Shown here: positions 44,646 to 57,111 of the stretch, piece by piece
Layout: each line of letters begins with the position of its first letter
How positions within the stretch are numbered: position 1 is the first letter of the stretch
From: Trematomus loennbergii
Lineage: Eukaryota; Chordata; Actinopteri; Perciformes; Nototheniidae
Direction of reading: 5' to 3'
NCBI GenBank assembly: GCA_012861695.1
Contig: JAAOOA010000127.1
Span: 29,375,686 to 29,439,685 of the forward strand
DNA length: 64,000 bases
The notes under the pieces: model-generated
Told to the model about the DNA's origin: nothing
Database searches by the model: none
Seen by the model: the letters and a program-made list of their open reading frames with translations, nothing else
Position numbers and translations under genes: made by a program

Positions 44646-45665
44646 TAAATGAAGAGTAAAGAAGGTCTTCCTGGTTGAACTTGCGCTGAGCTTCATGTGT
44701 TCGAGAAGCTGTGTGTGTGATTGCATGAACGCATGGTTGCATGGTTGCAGCTAATGCAAATTCTGATATGTGTTATTAAGTGAACGTTTTTGGGATGAGA
44801 TTTATGTTAACACATGGTCCATGGATGCATGACACAGTTGCAGATGTTGCAAATGTGTGCTTGTTTATATCAACAATAAGTGATTGATGAACCAACAGAT
44901 ATTTAACAAGCATGTCTGCAGCTTTATTGAGCTTTTGAATCGCTTTTAGTTATTTGATTTGGTTTAACAGCACTTTGTGGTCGCCCCCTAAGACATCAAC
45001 ACTGTTTTCAAGAATAAGCAGGGAAAACAAGCTCTGATAAAGACTGCAGACAAAGTAACTAACATATAATCAAAGTAGCACATCCAGCATTAAGAGAAGA
45101 GCCAGGAGTAAAAAGGAATGACAGAAACTCTCCAACATGTTGTTTGTGTCTGTTTATCAGAGGTTGTTACTTGTGACAAATAAGCATTTAATTTACACTC
45201 AGCTGCATATTTTTTACTCAGGGAAGTTTGCAGGCTTGTACCTTGAAATCAAACGTATCAAAAATACGGCAGAAAAAATAAAACATATTTCTGTCTGATC
45301 CTTTCTAACTGTAGAAATGTGCTAAAACTCAGCCTACTTTCTAGCAGCGCTGCAGATAACAACAGCCTCTAAATGAAATATTCCTGTACCAGAGTCTCAG
45401 ACCAAACACAGTACGAGATGTGAAACGCCTTCATCGCGCTAATCAAATCAAATTCTTATATCAGATACCAGCAAACATCAAGAATTGGTTGTTGCAAAAA
45501 ATAATAACTTAGAAAACCCTCTTTTCGATTATATCCAATCCTGTTCTTAATCATAGTTCAATCAAGTGTTAAAAACAACGCTATTGCATAAAGTCCATGA
45601 TAAAGATATAACTGCCCAATATTAGCCAAAGCACTGTGACATCAAAACAGCAAAATAAGCCTTAA

Positions 45666-45978
45666 CGGTACGTCCACACGGCAGCGTCGCATGCTTTATC
45701 CGTCAACGCTTCCCATTCACTTTGCATGGGGTGACGTCACGCTTTGCCGAACTGCATTGTGGTTCCGTCGCATCGCTTTGCCTCTGCTGCTCGCTTCGAA
45801 AGTTGAGAAAAAACTTTTCAAGCGTCGACGGAAGCGCCAGCCAATCAAATCATATGCCAGTACAAGCACTAGCCAATCAAACTGTGTGCTTGTGTGTCCG
45901 GGGCGGGAGATTAATGTGATTGGTTGTTGGTCGCACGCCAGACACGCTTCAAAGCGACGCTGCCGTGTGGACGTTCCG
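45666..45978. mobile_element. Harbinger-like MITE
   Basis: The ends CGGTACGTCCACACGGCAGC (then GTCGC) and GCGACGCTGCCGTGTGGACG (then TTCCG) are inverted repeats, flanked on both sides by TAA (45663-45665 and 45979-45981). The internal block CCCATTCACTTTGCATGGGG, TGACGTCAC and AACTGCATTGTGG matches, inverted, the right part of the element at 29894-30462, so the two are relatives. Confidence 0.82.
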
Positions 45979-46695
45979 TAAATGTGCAACAAGCGGCATC
46001 TTTAATATTCATACGGTCTGCTCTTAAGACTTATTACATTCAACTTCTAGCTGAATGACTTGCAATATATACAATATATGAAAAGGCAGAAATATATATA
46101 TATATCTATCAGTAAGTTTCCTGAACAACAACTCACACACATTCCTCGGCTATCAGCCACAAAATGTTTGGAATGACAAGAATTTGTTTTTGGTCACAAT
46201 CAGCAAAACAAGTCCATTTTTGGGTAACAGCTTTTCATAAAGTCATTAGGAGTCACAATCATTGAGTTTTTGTTTTGTGACTAACAAATCCTTAAGGCGT
46301 GGAATAGTTGATTTGCAGGTTTAATCAAATCAAGGAATATTGGCTTAAATTTGATGACGTTTTTCAAAGAAAGGACTTCTATTTGAGGTATAACTCTTGT
46401 TTTAAGAGAATGTAATGACTGCATTTCAATATGTATCAAGTCTTAACTAATATACAGTATATTAAACAATTTGACATAACTGAGATGTCTTTTTTTAACC
46501 AGCTTTCTAGTAGTTGTGCACCTGCAATGATCAAATTGTTGTTTAATTGAGTTGATTCATTTGTGCATGATTCTTAAGGACTTCTTATTTGACTTTATAA
46601 AGAGCTCATGGTTTCCACTAGAAGCTTTGTTCACTCTTTTTTCCTTGACTGCAGTCCATCCTATATTTCCTCTCTATGGGGGGTGCAGAGGGGCG

Positions 46696-49600
46696 TCAGT
46701 ACTCTGTAGTTTTCACGTTGACGGAGGACAGACTCTTCCCCATGCTGTGGAAGAGCGGCGTGATGAACATGTCCGTCAGACTCCTCCAGACCACCTGCAG
46801 CGAGGGCAGCAGCATCAGGAAGCCCTGGAGCGCCGGCATCAACAGCCTGCAGGAGAGAGGGGGCAAAGGTCACTTCAGAGCAGATGCTGATACGATACGA
46901 TAATGCTTTAATGGTCAGATCAAGTCTGAAATTTGACTTGCATCACAGCAGCTCCATGTGTAACATCAACATAGACAAATATCAAGACACAATACATGAA
47001 AAACAAACAACAAACATTTAACATAACATCACAATCACTGAGATCGCTGAGCTAGCTTGACCTGTTTCTGTTTTGATAATACATGTATGTTTCGGCAATG
47101 ATTTGTCTTAGATCATAATTTAGATAAAAGGAAAATACCTTGCTTGAAGCTAAAACAGCATGACCCAGATACAACTATTTATGTTTTTGGTGCATTTTCA
47201 CACAAATGTTCTATGCCGTGAGAGGGTTTGAAATTACCCTTTGATTAATATTGGGCACCGTTTTCCTTAATGATGTTTCAAATTAATTCCTGGCATTAGT
47301 TTTATCTTATCATCTACTGTTATTGTCTTATCTCTATGATGGTTTTCAAGAAGAGAAACTGTATCACATTGTTACATTCCAGCAGCTTGTGACCTTTTCT
47401 CCAGTATATTAATTAAATAAAAACACGTGTTGGGACATTTTTGAAGCAGGCGCCCTCTGTGTGAAGTCCCTTCCTCACATTCCTCACGTATTGACATCTG
47501 AGCGTCACCACTCAGGCTCTATTGATGAATACCTGCAGAAGATTCCTCCTTTAAAATAATCACGAGCGTGTGACCTCACCTAGGTGAAAGGTCAAACTCT
47601 GCAGCCCTCTCTATCTGCATCTGAAGAATGTCCCACTGTCTTTAAATAATACGTCTGTGCTGCTGCTCAAATGCCAGCTCTCCTGCAAAGGGCACGGGGC
47701 GTTTTTATTTTCCACTACCACTGGAACTCTAAATTCCTCCCAACTTTCCATAGAGCGCATGGGTACAAATGTTGTTTCACTGAGGGTTAATAAAAGGGAC
47801 TCTTTGGGCTGTGGTGGGGAATATATAAGCATGTATTGGATGATCTGCAGGCACCTGGTTTACAAGACGCTGACTAAATGTTTCAACGTCATACCACGTA
47901 TTTAACTTTTGAGAGAAGAGCCAGAACAAGTTTGCTGGTATTAGCATAGGCCCCTGAGGACAAGTCACAAAGAGTTCCTGTAATGTTCCCACAGACACTG
48001 AAAATGTTGAGTTTTAAGCACTCAAAACAGGGCTTTTAAGTGTTATGATTTGACTCTAATTGTATTTCGAAGATGACGCGTCGGAAGGAGCCAGTTGAGG
48101 TGGTTCGGGCACCTAGTAAGGATGCCACCTGGGCGCCTCATAGGGAGGTGTTCCAGGCACGTCCAGCTGGGAAGAGACCGAGGGGTAGACCTAGGACCAG
48201 GTGGAGGGATTATATCTCTTCGCTGGCCTGGGAGCGCCTTGGGATCCCCCAGTCAGAGCTGGTTGATGTGGCCAGGGAAAGGAACGTTTGGGGCTCTCTG
48301 CTGGAACTGCTACCTCCACGACCCGACCACGGATAAGCGGAGAAGATGGATGGATGGTATTTCAAAGAGTGTTGTTTCTCCGTAACAAGTCAGGAAGTTG
48401 TAGATCCCTTTTCTCTTCTCTTTGTATCTTTTGTATCCAGTGCTCGGGAGCATTTAACTAGATGTAATAAAACGACAACATTAACTAGATGTTGCTGTGT
48501 CTTGCTGGTTGTTCAACGACATTCATATTTGGGTCGTAATTTAAAGAGGCCCTACTCTTTTTGGGTTTTCCTCAAATTGGACTCCTTTGTTTACTTCTGG
48601 AACATAGTGACATCACTATGTACATGACATATGACATCTCTAAGCGGTGGATCACTCACAACAGAGCCGGCCAGCTAACCAATCAGAGCAGACTGGGCTC
48701 TGGTTTCAGACAGAGGGTGAAAAGAGGTGGTGCTGACAGGCAGTATGAGAAAAATAAAGAGCTTTTTGAACATTAAAGCATGGAGACATGTCCCAGTAGA
48801 GACACAACATACTGATATGAACCTTGACAATTAGCATAACATGTCCTCTTTAACAGGGCTTTGTGTTTTTTTTAAACTTTTCTAGTGTGAAGTCATCTGT
48901 AGCTTTCAATGTCTTATATATAACATGTTTATTGAAACCTTTAGATTAATTGGAGATCCTAATTTACCTAATTTAGTACTTATGTCGTACATCACTCTAA
49001 TATAATACGTCTGTTCACTAGTATAGTATTTTTGTACATATTTATTTGCTGTAATGTGATTTTTTCTTACTTGATGTCAATTTCATCAAGTAGTTTGAAC
49101 TGCTTTTTCTAAGAATTGTCATTTAGTTAACACAGCTTGCAATGCTATTAGGTTTTGCTTATGCTGCCATCACTCTATTATGATTTGTTTGTATACTATT
49201 TTTTGGGGGAAATGAAGCCTAAAAACTATAATAACTTATAAAAAATTGGGCACTGTGCCAGAAGATCCACAGAAACATCACACTTATCAGAAAGCTGCAG
49301 GTTTTGAGGAGCTTCTCCTACCAGATGTGGATGCAGCTGAGCACCGCGAACACCAGGCCGAGGATGAACGCCATGGGCACGGCCAGCAGAGTGCTGAGCA
49401 GCCGGTAGATCATGAATTTCACCAGCTCAAACACGGCGTGGCTTCCTATCCACACTTTGTCGAAGCTGTGTGTGGAGATGGGCTCCGCGATGACATCTTC
49501 AAAACCAACCTGTCAGATCACACAGTGGCACACACAGTGAGCTAAAAACTACCATGGCTTTATTATGGTTTTACGCGACTTCCAGGTGTTCAAGCTGCAC

Positions 49601-49870
49601 ATAACCGAGTGTGTTAGATACAATATGACCTCATTAGTAAGTTAATGTAGAAAAAATATCTTGGCAATCGCTACTTTGTCACCAAGTTTTACTTTCTAAG
49701 CCCGCACATTGATGATAGTTTACCTTCAGCTGAGCGTTAATATCGTTCGGATCTCGGTCCAGTTCCGCTTCGTACAGCTTCCCCTTCTTCAGAATGGGCT
49801 CTATGGATCTGTTGAACTCGTCGTCGTCCATAAACACACTGGTATCCATGTTTTCCTTCTCCAGACCCAT
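46696..49870 (-). CDS. cav2: Caveolin-2, three intact exons
   Basis: Membrane protein that forms hetero-oligomers with caveolin-1 in caveolae. Exon 1 (49724-49870) begins [20 protein letters not shown], matching the MGLE start typical of caveolin-2. Exon 2 (49322-49509, 188 bp, the canonical size) starts [20 protein letters not shown] and holds most of the intramembrane hairpin ([19 protein letters not shown]). Exon 3 (46696-46846) gives [20 protein letters not shown] and ends VNVKTTEY. The junctions are phase 0 and phase 2 (the tryptophan of IHIW is split), all with GT-AG. The total is 486 bp, 161 residues plus stop, against about 162 in mammals. No frameshift. Intron 1 is only 214 bp; intron 2 (2.5 kb) carries a LINE fragment and a MITE. 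cav1 follows 5.8 kb downstream in the same orientation. Confidence 0.97.
48062..48355 (+). mobile_element. 3' fragment of a non-LTR retrotransposon
   Basis: The frame 48073-48336 reads [20 protein letters not shown], then [20 protein letters not shown], then [10 protein letters not shown]: the extreme C-terminal end of a common fish LINE polyprotein. It is followed by GGATAAGCGGAGAAGATGGA then TGGATGG, its short-repeat 3' end. The first part overlaps a second frame ([15 protein letters not shown]), so a frameshift lies near 48130-48170. It is inside cav2 intron 2, antisense to cav2. Confidence 0.8.
48541..48853 (+). mobile_element. MITE, compact copy without minisatellite expansion
   Basis: The ends TTAAAGAGG and CCTCTTTAA are inverted. 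It contains the empty CTAAGCGG site that is occupied by a hAT-type element in the 34.8-kb copy, and a single GTAGAGACACAACATACTGA unit where the other two copies have arrays. It represents the unexpanded state of the family. Confidence 0.8.
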
Positions 49871-50120
49871 GTTGTCGGGCAGTCGGTGCAGGAGAGCTGC
49901 TGTGACGGTGCTCTGTGCGCCACACTGAGTGCCACCCCGCCCCGTATGGAAAGCAGCGCCGCGGGGGGCCGTGGAGACACAAGAACCAGCCCAGAGTCAG
50001 AGTCACTGCACCGGGACACTCAGGAGCTGACTGCCGCTACTGTGGAGCACCAGCCTCCAGCCATTAGCCAGGGACACCCAGGAGCCCCTGTGATGAATAC
50101 ACAAAGTCTCTCCATGTGAT
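49871..50120 (-). promoter_or_regulatory. cav2: cav2 promoter region, CpG-rich
   Basis: Upstream of the cav2 ATG, the sequence is GC- and CpG-rich, with CCCCGCCCC (Sp1-type) near 49935 and AGCGCCGCGGGGGG next to it. No TATA box is evident. A CpG-rich, TATA-less start would fit a broadly expressed gene. Confidence 0.45.
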
Positions 50121-50164
50121 GAAGCATGACAACCAGCAGGCTGCCGTATTTACACTGGTGGAAA

Positions 50165-50400
50165 GAGGTAGAATAAGTACTCAGATCCTTGTACTTGAGT
50201 AAAAGTAGAAGTACTCAGATCTTGTTCTTGAGTAAAAGTAGAAGTACTCAGATCTTGTACTTGAGTAAATGTAGGAGTACTCAGATCTTGTAGTTGAGGA
50301 AAAGTAGAAGTACTCAGATCTTGTACTTGAGTAAAAGTAGAAGTACCACCAGAGTGTAGGAATACTCTGTTACAGTAAAAGTCCTGCATTCTAAATGTTC
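50165..50400. repeat. Tandem repeat of a TACTTGAGTAAAAGTAGAAG motif
   Basis: About five to six diverged units of roughly 33 bp containing AGTAAAAGTAGAAGTACTCA and GATCTTGTACTTG. Looser copies of the same motif continue to about 50780. Confidence 0.85.
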
Positions 50401-51228
50401 CTCAAGTAAAAGTAGAAAAGTATTAGCATAAAAATATAGTTAAAGTAGCCTACCAAAAGTAAAAGTAGTCATTGTGCAGATTGGTCCATTTCAGAATAAT
50501 ATATATGACATGTTTTATAATTATTGATCATTAAAGTGTTATCAAGCTGGTAAAGGTGCAGTACACCATTTACCTCTGAATTGTGGTGGAGTAAAAGTTC
50601 AAAGCCAAACAAAATGAAATACTCAGGTAAAGTACAAGTCTCTCAAAATTAAGTTCAGTACTTGAGTAAATGTACACTAGAAAATAGTTAAGTATATTAA
50701 CTCGAGTACCACACTTACTTGAGACATAATTGTAATATACTTGAGTATTTACATTTTATACCTTTTTACTTCTACTCCACTACAGTTTTAGCCACATATT
50801 GTACTCACTACATTTATTCAACACTCAAATTAACACCCACAAGTTTATTTTCACAACAATTTGTAACCATATAAGCCGCGTTATTATTGCTGCTGTATCT
50901 GTACAGACTGTTCTACCTGTTGAGTGGATTTACCGCACACGTTCCTTTTGGTCTGTATGGATTTATGAGTCTCTGGCTGTTTCATGAACACATCAGCCAA
51001 CATTGTTAGAATAACTGCAGCTCCTCAGAAGCCCAAACAGGAACCACAACAGGAAGAGGTTTTCCTCAGGCAGCTTCACATGAAGATGAAATATCAGAGG
51101 ACAGGATCCGACTCTGACAACATATATAAACTTATGTTTCTCAACATAATATCTGACTGTGATTGAAGAAGTATATTTAAAATGGTCCTGTTATGCTTTT
51201 TGGGGGTTTCCCTATCCTTTAGTGTGTT

Positions 51229-51748
51229 CAGGGCCGCCCCTCCCGACAGGTCGATCACGCAGACTGCGTGGGGCCTCACCTCGCGGAGGGGGCCTCACCT
51301 CGCGGAGGGGGCCTCATCTTGCGGAGGGGGCCTCATCTTGCGGAGGGGGCCTCATCTTGCGGAGGGGGCCTCATCTGAAGCGCAAATGCGGCGCACCTAC
51401 AGTGTAAGCGCCACATTTTCTGCCCCTGGCCAATTTGTGGCCCCACGCAAAGTTATATGATGAGGCCCTCTGTGTCGCGAGCGTCGTCGACGGGGGGGGG
51501 GGGGTGCTAGTGGAGCCTCGTAGCGGCGAAAATGTGGCGCGCTTACACTGTAGGTGCGCCGCATTTGCGCTTCAGATGAGGCCCCCTCCGCAAGATGAGG
51601 CCCCCTCCGCGAGGTGAGGCCCCACGCAGTCTGCGTGATCGACCTGTAGGGAGGGGCGGCCCTGACTAGCACTCCCCCCCGTCGACGCTCGCAACACAGA
51701 GGCAATATAACTTTGGGTGGGGCCACAAGTTGGCCAGGGGCGGCCCTG
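51229..51748. mobile_element. hAT-type element that is a near-complete hairpin
   Basis: The ends CAGGGCCGCCCCT and AGGGGCGGCCCTG are inverted, with the 8-bp target duplication AGTGTGTT at 51221-51228 and 51749-51756. Inside, a long inverted repeat pairs 51230-51420 with 51535-51665, including GATCACGCAGACTGCGTGGG and TTTGCGCTTCAGATGAGGCC, separated by a spacer with a G12 run. The left arm carries five or more copies of a 19-bp unit (GCGGAGGGGGCCTCAYCTY); the right arm carries fewer. Confidence 0.88.
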
Positions 51749-52156
51749 AGTGTGTTATATAGGTTTCTGTGCATGTAAATGGTCTGCAAAGGGAGTTTCT
51801 CTCACACCCTAACCCTGCCTGAAACACCTCCATTTGTCTCCTTTGTTTAACAAGTGACATCACTATGGAGCACAAATATTCAGAGACTCCACAGGAGAAA
51901 ACTGATTATGTTGGGGATCCACTGACCTTTCCGTCAGTCAAAATCCATATTTATAGTCCCCTGAGGATATTTTCTGAAGTATACAATTCAAAAGAAAAAG
52001 CAAAAACTATAGCACGACTCTAAGAGGCAGGTGCAAACAAATTGAAATACAGGAAAAACAGGCTGGATAAAAAAAACACAGGTTGAAGGTACAGACAGGC
52101 TTAAGCTATAAAGCTAAGGCTCATGGCACGAAGACAATCTGGAAGTAATCTGTTGG

Positions 52157-52330
52157 TAGTGATGTTACGTACTGCGCCGACGCTTCGGAGCGTGGTTCGA
52201 GTAATCCAGGAAGTTTTTGGTGAAGCGTGTATCGAGGCTTGTATCGTTTTAGGCCAGTGACGTCATCGATGACAAACGAAGCCTCGCTGCCCGTCGATAC
52301 CACGTGACTGCTTCAAATAAGTCATGAGTA
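52157..52330. mobile_element. Partial copy of the 4085-4896 hAT-type family, reversed
   Basis: It starts with the TAGTGATG terminus and shares, inverted, CAGTGACGTCATCGATGACA and AACGAAGCCTCG with 4768-4802. The opposite end is missing. Confidence 0.75.
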
Positions 52331-52440
52331 AAATAATGTATGAATAAAAACATGATAAATAAATAAATAAGGCAATAAATACAGGAATAAATAAATAGAC
52401 AAATAAATAAATGTGGAAATAAATGTATTTATTCTAGTCC
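52330..52440. repeat. (AAAT)n-type low-complexity tract
   Basis: Imperfect AAATAAATAAAT and GGAATAAATAAATAG repeats. Confidence 0.8.
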
Positions 52441-52855
52441 AGTGATGTTTTTCCAGTGCAGCTCCATCTCTGCAAAAATATTTGTCTTAGTAAAAAGCCC
52501 ACCTGCATGCAGCAGTCCGCTCTTTGCATCTCATTTGTTGATGAGGCATGTCGAGCATCCTGCGTATTGATGAGCAATCTGTAAACAACTCCCTCTTTTG
52601 TTTAGAAACCAGGGTCTGGACATCCGCACAGAGACAATAAAAGTGAGTGACAGCAAAGCAGAACAGAACCGATGCATGCTGGGTGTTCAGAGTGATTGGG
52701 GGGATCCCTGGCTCAGAGTAAAGCAACAATACAACAGCACAATACTGGTGGATTAACACAGAGAAGGATTCTGACAGACAAGCATTCAGAGAGGCTGTAG
52801 CCTGAGGGGGAGGTGGGTGAGAGGGCAGTGTTGACAGGAGGGAGTGAAAGAGAGA

Positions 52856-52948
52856 GATAGATGGATAGATAGATAGATGGATAGATGGATAGATGGATAG
52901 ATAGATAGATAGATTGATAGATGGATAGATAGATAGATAGAGAGATAA

Positions 52949-52982
<34 letters not shown>

Positions 52983-53135
52983 GGATAGATAGATTGATAG
53001 ATGGATAGATAGATAGATAGAGAGATAATAGATAGATAGATAGATAGATAGATAGATGGATAGATAGATAGATAGATAGATATATAGATGGATAGATAGA
53101 TTGATAGATGGATAGATAGATAGATAGAGAGATAA

Positions 53136-53166
<31 letters not shown>

Positions 53167-53243
53167 TAGATAGATAGATGGATAGATGGATAGATAGATA
53201 GATAGATTGATAGATGGATAGATAGATAGATAGATAGAGAGAT

Positions 53244-53285
<42 letters not shown>

Positions 53286-53358
53286 GGATAGATAGATTGA
53301 TAGATGGATAGATAGATAGATAGAGAGATAAATAGATAGATAGATAGATAGATAGATG

Positions 53359-53415
<57 letters not shown>

Positions 53416-53428
53416 ATAGATAGATAGA
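52856..53428. repeat. (GATA)n microsatellite, about 570 bp
   Basis: Repeats of GATA with regular GATG, GATT and GAGA interruptions that themselves recur in blocks of about 110-130 bp, showing segmental duplication of a patterned tract. Long minus-strand reading frames of tyrosine-leucine-serine-isoleucine repeats are by-products of this. Confidence 0.97.
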
Positions 53429-56400
53429 AATCTGGATACATTTAAACAATATAAACATTTTGGTGTTGCCTTTGGTTAGAGAGACAGTTTGGATACCAAT
53501 GGTGTATTGAGGTTATTATGAGAGTTTTTTTCTTCCAGCGATGAAGCTCAATAAAGATGCAGATGTTGGCAGTGCCCTAAAGTTTGGGCATTTAAAAAAA
53601 GAAATACATGATTTAAAGAACGGATATGCAGAGGCTCCACAGAAGAGAAATGATGATTGTTTTGTCGACCTCCTGACGTTAACTTCACTCAAATTCTCTC
53701 CTTCGTTCATATTATGGTCCCCTGAGGATATATTCTATTGCTTTGGTGAGCACCTGATCTTTTTAGTCAGACTGAGATTTCCACCTAAAAAAAGCAAGGA
53801 AAAAATAACACAGAATGTTAAATGCCGTTCAACCAATTTTCCTTGAATGTGTACGTACAGATTCTGCATAAGAAGCTAAAATGACCAGTAGGAAACTCTA
53901 CAATATTTTGGTTTTGGAAGCATTTTCGTTTCCGCTTTGCAGTCCAAATACTATTGACCAAAAAGCAGTGTTTCACTTTTGGTTGTAGCATGCCAAAAAT
54001 CAGTGTAGAAAGCAAGAGGCAGAATGCATTCCCCAAAAGGCAATCTCAGAACTGATTGACGAGTGCATTGCAACAAGCTGTGGCTGTAAACCGGCTACTT
54101 TCTGCATCTGAAGCTGCTAATGGGTCAGTAAAAAATGTGGTCTAGGCCTGCTGGATACATTTGAACACCCAACAATTAGCGCTTGCTCCAATAGGGTTTG
54201 TATCATCAGGTTGATATCCGATGGGTCCAAGTTTGACCTTCCTCTAACACCAGCCTGAAGCCAGAACGCTGACTTTCCCAAAAATATTAATTTAGCTGTA
54301 ATCAATACAGTAAGTAAAGAGTGCAATCATGCAACAGTATACATAAGAACATCAATAATCCTGCATATTAGCTTCAAATAAGCCGACACATATTATAAGT
54401 ACTACAAACATTTTATTTTGTTTGTTTTTAGCCAAAACGATTGGCTTTTCAGTCTGTGATGGAAGATTTGTAGACTGTTGCTGTCCTTATATCCCTACAG
54501 TCATAACAGGTTGACCTTCTTCTAGCTAGCCCATGAGCCTCTCGATGCTGCAGGTGAATATTTAATTAATTCTCCAAACATTTCAGGACATCCCGGCCAG
54601 CGCTCCCTTGAGGACCCGTGTCCTGATGCCGAGCGATGTGGAACATTTCCTCTGATTTCAGAGGGAACAAATGCATATTTGTCCAGGAGTTTCCAGGGGG
54701 GAACAATGAAATCAGCGCACCCACAGCACACAGGGATTTCCTGTTACACCCAGAGGACCCTGATCTCTATGGTCTGAAACACACATCACCTTAAGGGTGT
54801 GTTGGGCTTTATTGTGCGAATACTACAAGGGCTTGAATATGTGATTGCATTTAAGCTTGGACGTGTGTATCTATATGTATGTGTGCATATGGCAAAAGAT
54901 TTATGATTGTGTGCTGTATGTGAGTTCAAAGGAAACACCCAAACTTTCCTTTACTCTCCGTCTCAGGATGTGTTTCTGCATTCCTACTCTCAGTATACAG
55001 CATACATTATCTCAGATTTAATCATACAATAGTTTCAAAGGAATAAAAACAAACACAGAACAGAACGGAGAAGAAGTGTACAAAACAGAAAGGAAGTACA
55101 TTTAAAAAAAACTGTAGATTATACAAAACCTGCCTAGCTATATGACATGTTTAACATCTTATCCATTTATCCCTCAGATAATGAAGGCAACCCCTATAGC
55201 TTTTCATGTATTGTAAAAATAACCTTCAAATATTTGCATCAAGACAAGTTTGTCTGCAATACATCTTGCATTTGGCTCAGATTTAAGCCAAACCAGAAAC
55301 ATAAATATGTGTGGAACATATGATAAATGAGACCCAGACCCTTGGATATACACCCAACATTTCCACCACTGTGAAAAATGTGTCCGTTTGGCAGCTTTTA
55401 TTTAAAGAAGCAAAGGTTGTGAGTGCAGATATAATAAACATTACAAGCAGAGATTGTGTGATGAGCTGTGTATAAATACATGTGTCTATATTAGTGGAGC
55501 ACACACACGTTATTCATCTTTATACATGTAGTGTTTGTATGAGGTTGTCTGTCTAATGTAAGTTCTGCCATGTGTGTATGCACGTGTGTATTTATTTCTG
55601 TCGGTTCAGGCGAATGTTGGTACTTTTTGGACAGAGGTGTCTGTTTTGAGAGGTTTCCTGACTGTTCTGAACTCTTAGGGTCACAAGTTCAATCCCACCT
55701 GATGTGTTTTTGGTTAACTGCATCTGATACCCATCATATTCGTTTAAATCATCCAGCATGATAACTCTGTGGATTTTACTGCATGCGAAAGATGTGGAAT
55801 AAAAACAGTTTTGAGTTTCCTCAACTTTACAATGGACTTCAAGTGGATTTTGTAAAACTACTTCAGATACACCCATGTAGGCCACAAAAATAACCAACAG
55901 ACTGATCTTAAACTTCAAAATGTTGTTACCCTAAATCAAGTCCAATGTCAAATGTATGTGCTTTAAGATAATTGTTGAGACTCTGTGTTGCTTTTATTCT
56001 CGGAAAGGTCTCCCTTGTGAAAGACATCCAGGACAAACCTGGTTAAATGGATAAAAAAAACGAATGTTTTGGGTTTTTGGGCAGAAAGGACTGGCATCTG
56101 GTAAACCAAAGCAGCCATTTTCTCTCTCATCCTGCCATTACTGCAAGTGACTCATTCAAATTCTTTCCAGTAATAATGAATATTGCTTTCTGGCACAGAG
56201 TAGCTGGTAAGGAATGGGCCCTGTTAAACAAACTAAATGACCCAAATTAAATAAAACTAAGGCATGGTATGCTTCAGTGGGCCACAGAGAGAAGTAGCTG
56301 GGACAAATGTAGACGAAACAACAGAGCTGTGATAAATAAAAGGAAATATTTACTGAAATACACTGGAATAACATGCACAGGGCTGTACAAACTCCAATGT

Positions 56401-57111
56401 CATGACTCCCGGACAAGATAACCCTAACCCTACAAGGACTAAAACTGGAAAAACTAACATTGTTTAATCTCTTCACTAAGGCCAACATTTTGTCCTCACC
56501 ATTACTGTTCACATTACTGTCAGTAACGCCCTTCACCAGCCCAAGGCAATGTAACCCGAGAAAATACGCTCACCTTTCATGAAGGAGAAACTGAATGTGC
56601 AACAACTTTGAAAGTGAGAAGAATTGACAAGGGGTTGACAGACACACCCTGTTTAAAATGTTTACTTTGTTGAAATATTCTCATAGTTCAATACACAAAA
56701 GCAAAACAGTATCCGTTGCTAAATGTAACCTAATTGCTGGTTTTTGGCACCTGCACAATTTCATGTAGCATAATGAGGCATACTGTAAATCAAATATGGA
56801 TGATGTTTCATAAGACATAATGCAACACTGCTGTGTTCATGTTGAAATGTGAGTAGTAACTTAATAACATCCAGACAGTAATGATTTCCATACAAGACAG
56901 CAAGAAGAAGAATGTTTTCACCAAGTTTTTGAATTGAGGGATAATGTGAATTAAAGAAAAAAGAACACCAACAAGATTATCAGCATCCTGACGCACATTG
57001 TAATGCAAACTAAATGGCCAAATAATAAATAAACAACAACAGCAACGTACTGTAACTTAAAAATACTTTTCCATTAACCAGTCTTTAAACACTGCCAGAG
57101 CCCATACTGTG
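53429..57111. other. Long noncoding stretch
   Basis: I find no exon I can support. A plus-strand frame at 53541-53846 follows an acceptor-like TTTTTTTCTTCCAG but matches nothing known to me. A minus-strand frame at 55592-55918 begins with a hydrophobic, signal-like stretch but starts with TTG. Confidence 0.4.

Noticed and set aside
48073..48336. Arginine-rich frame in cav2 intron 2 as a host gene
   Set aside because: It is the C-terminal end of a fish LINE polyprotein.
52487..53458. 323-codon and 242-codon frames rich in YLSI repeats
   Set aside because: Translations of the GATA microsatellite.
53541..53846. 101-codon plus-strand frame after an acceptor-like sequence
   Set aside because: Part of it (CTCCACAGAAGAG and GTCCCCTGAGGATAT blocks) recurs near 51890-51970, so it looks like dispersed repeat; no known homologue.
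55592..55918. 108-codon minus-strand frame with a signal-peptide-like start
   Set aside because: The apparent start is TTG; no ATG precedes the hydrophobic stretch and no family is recognised.
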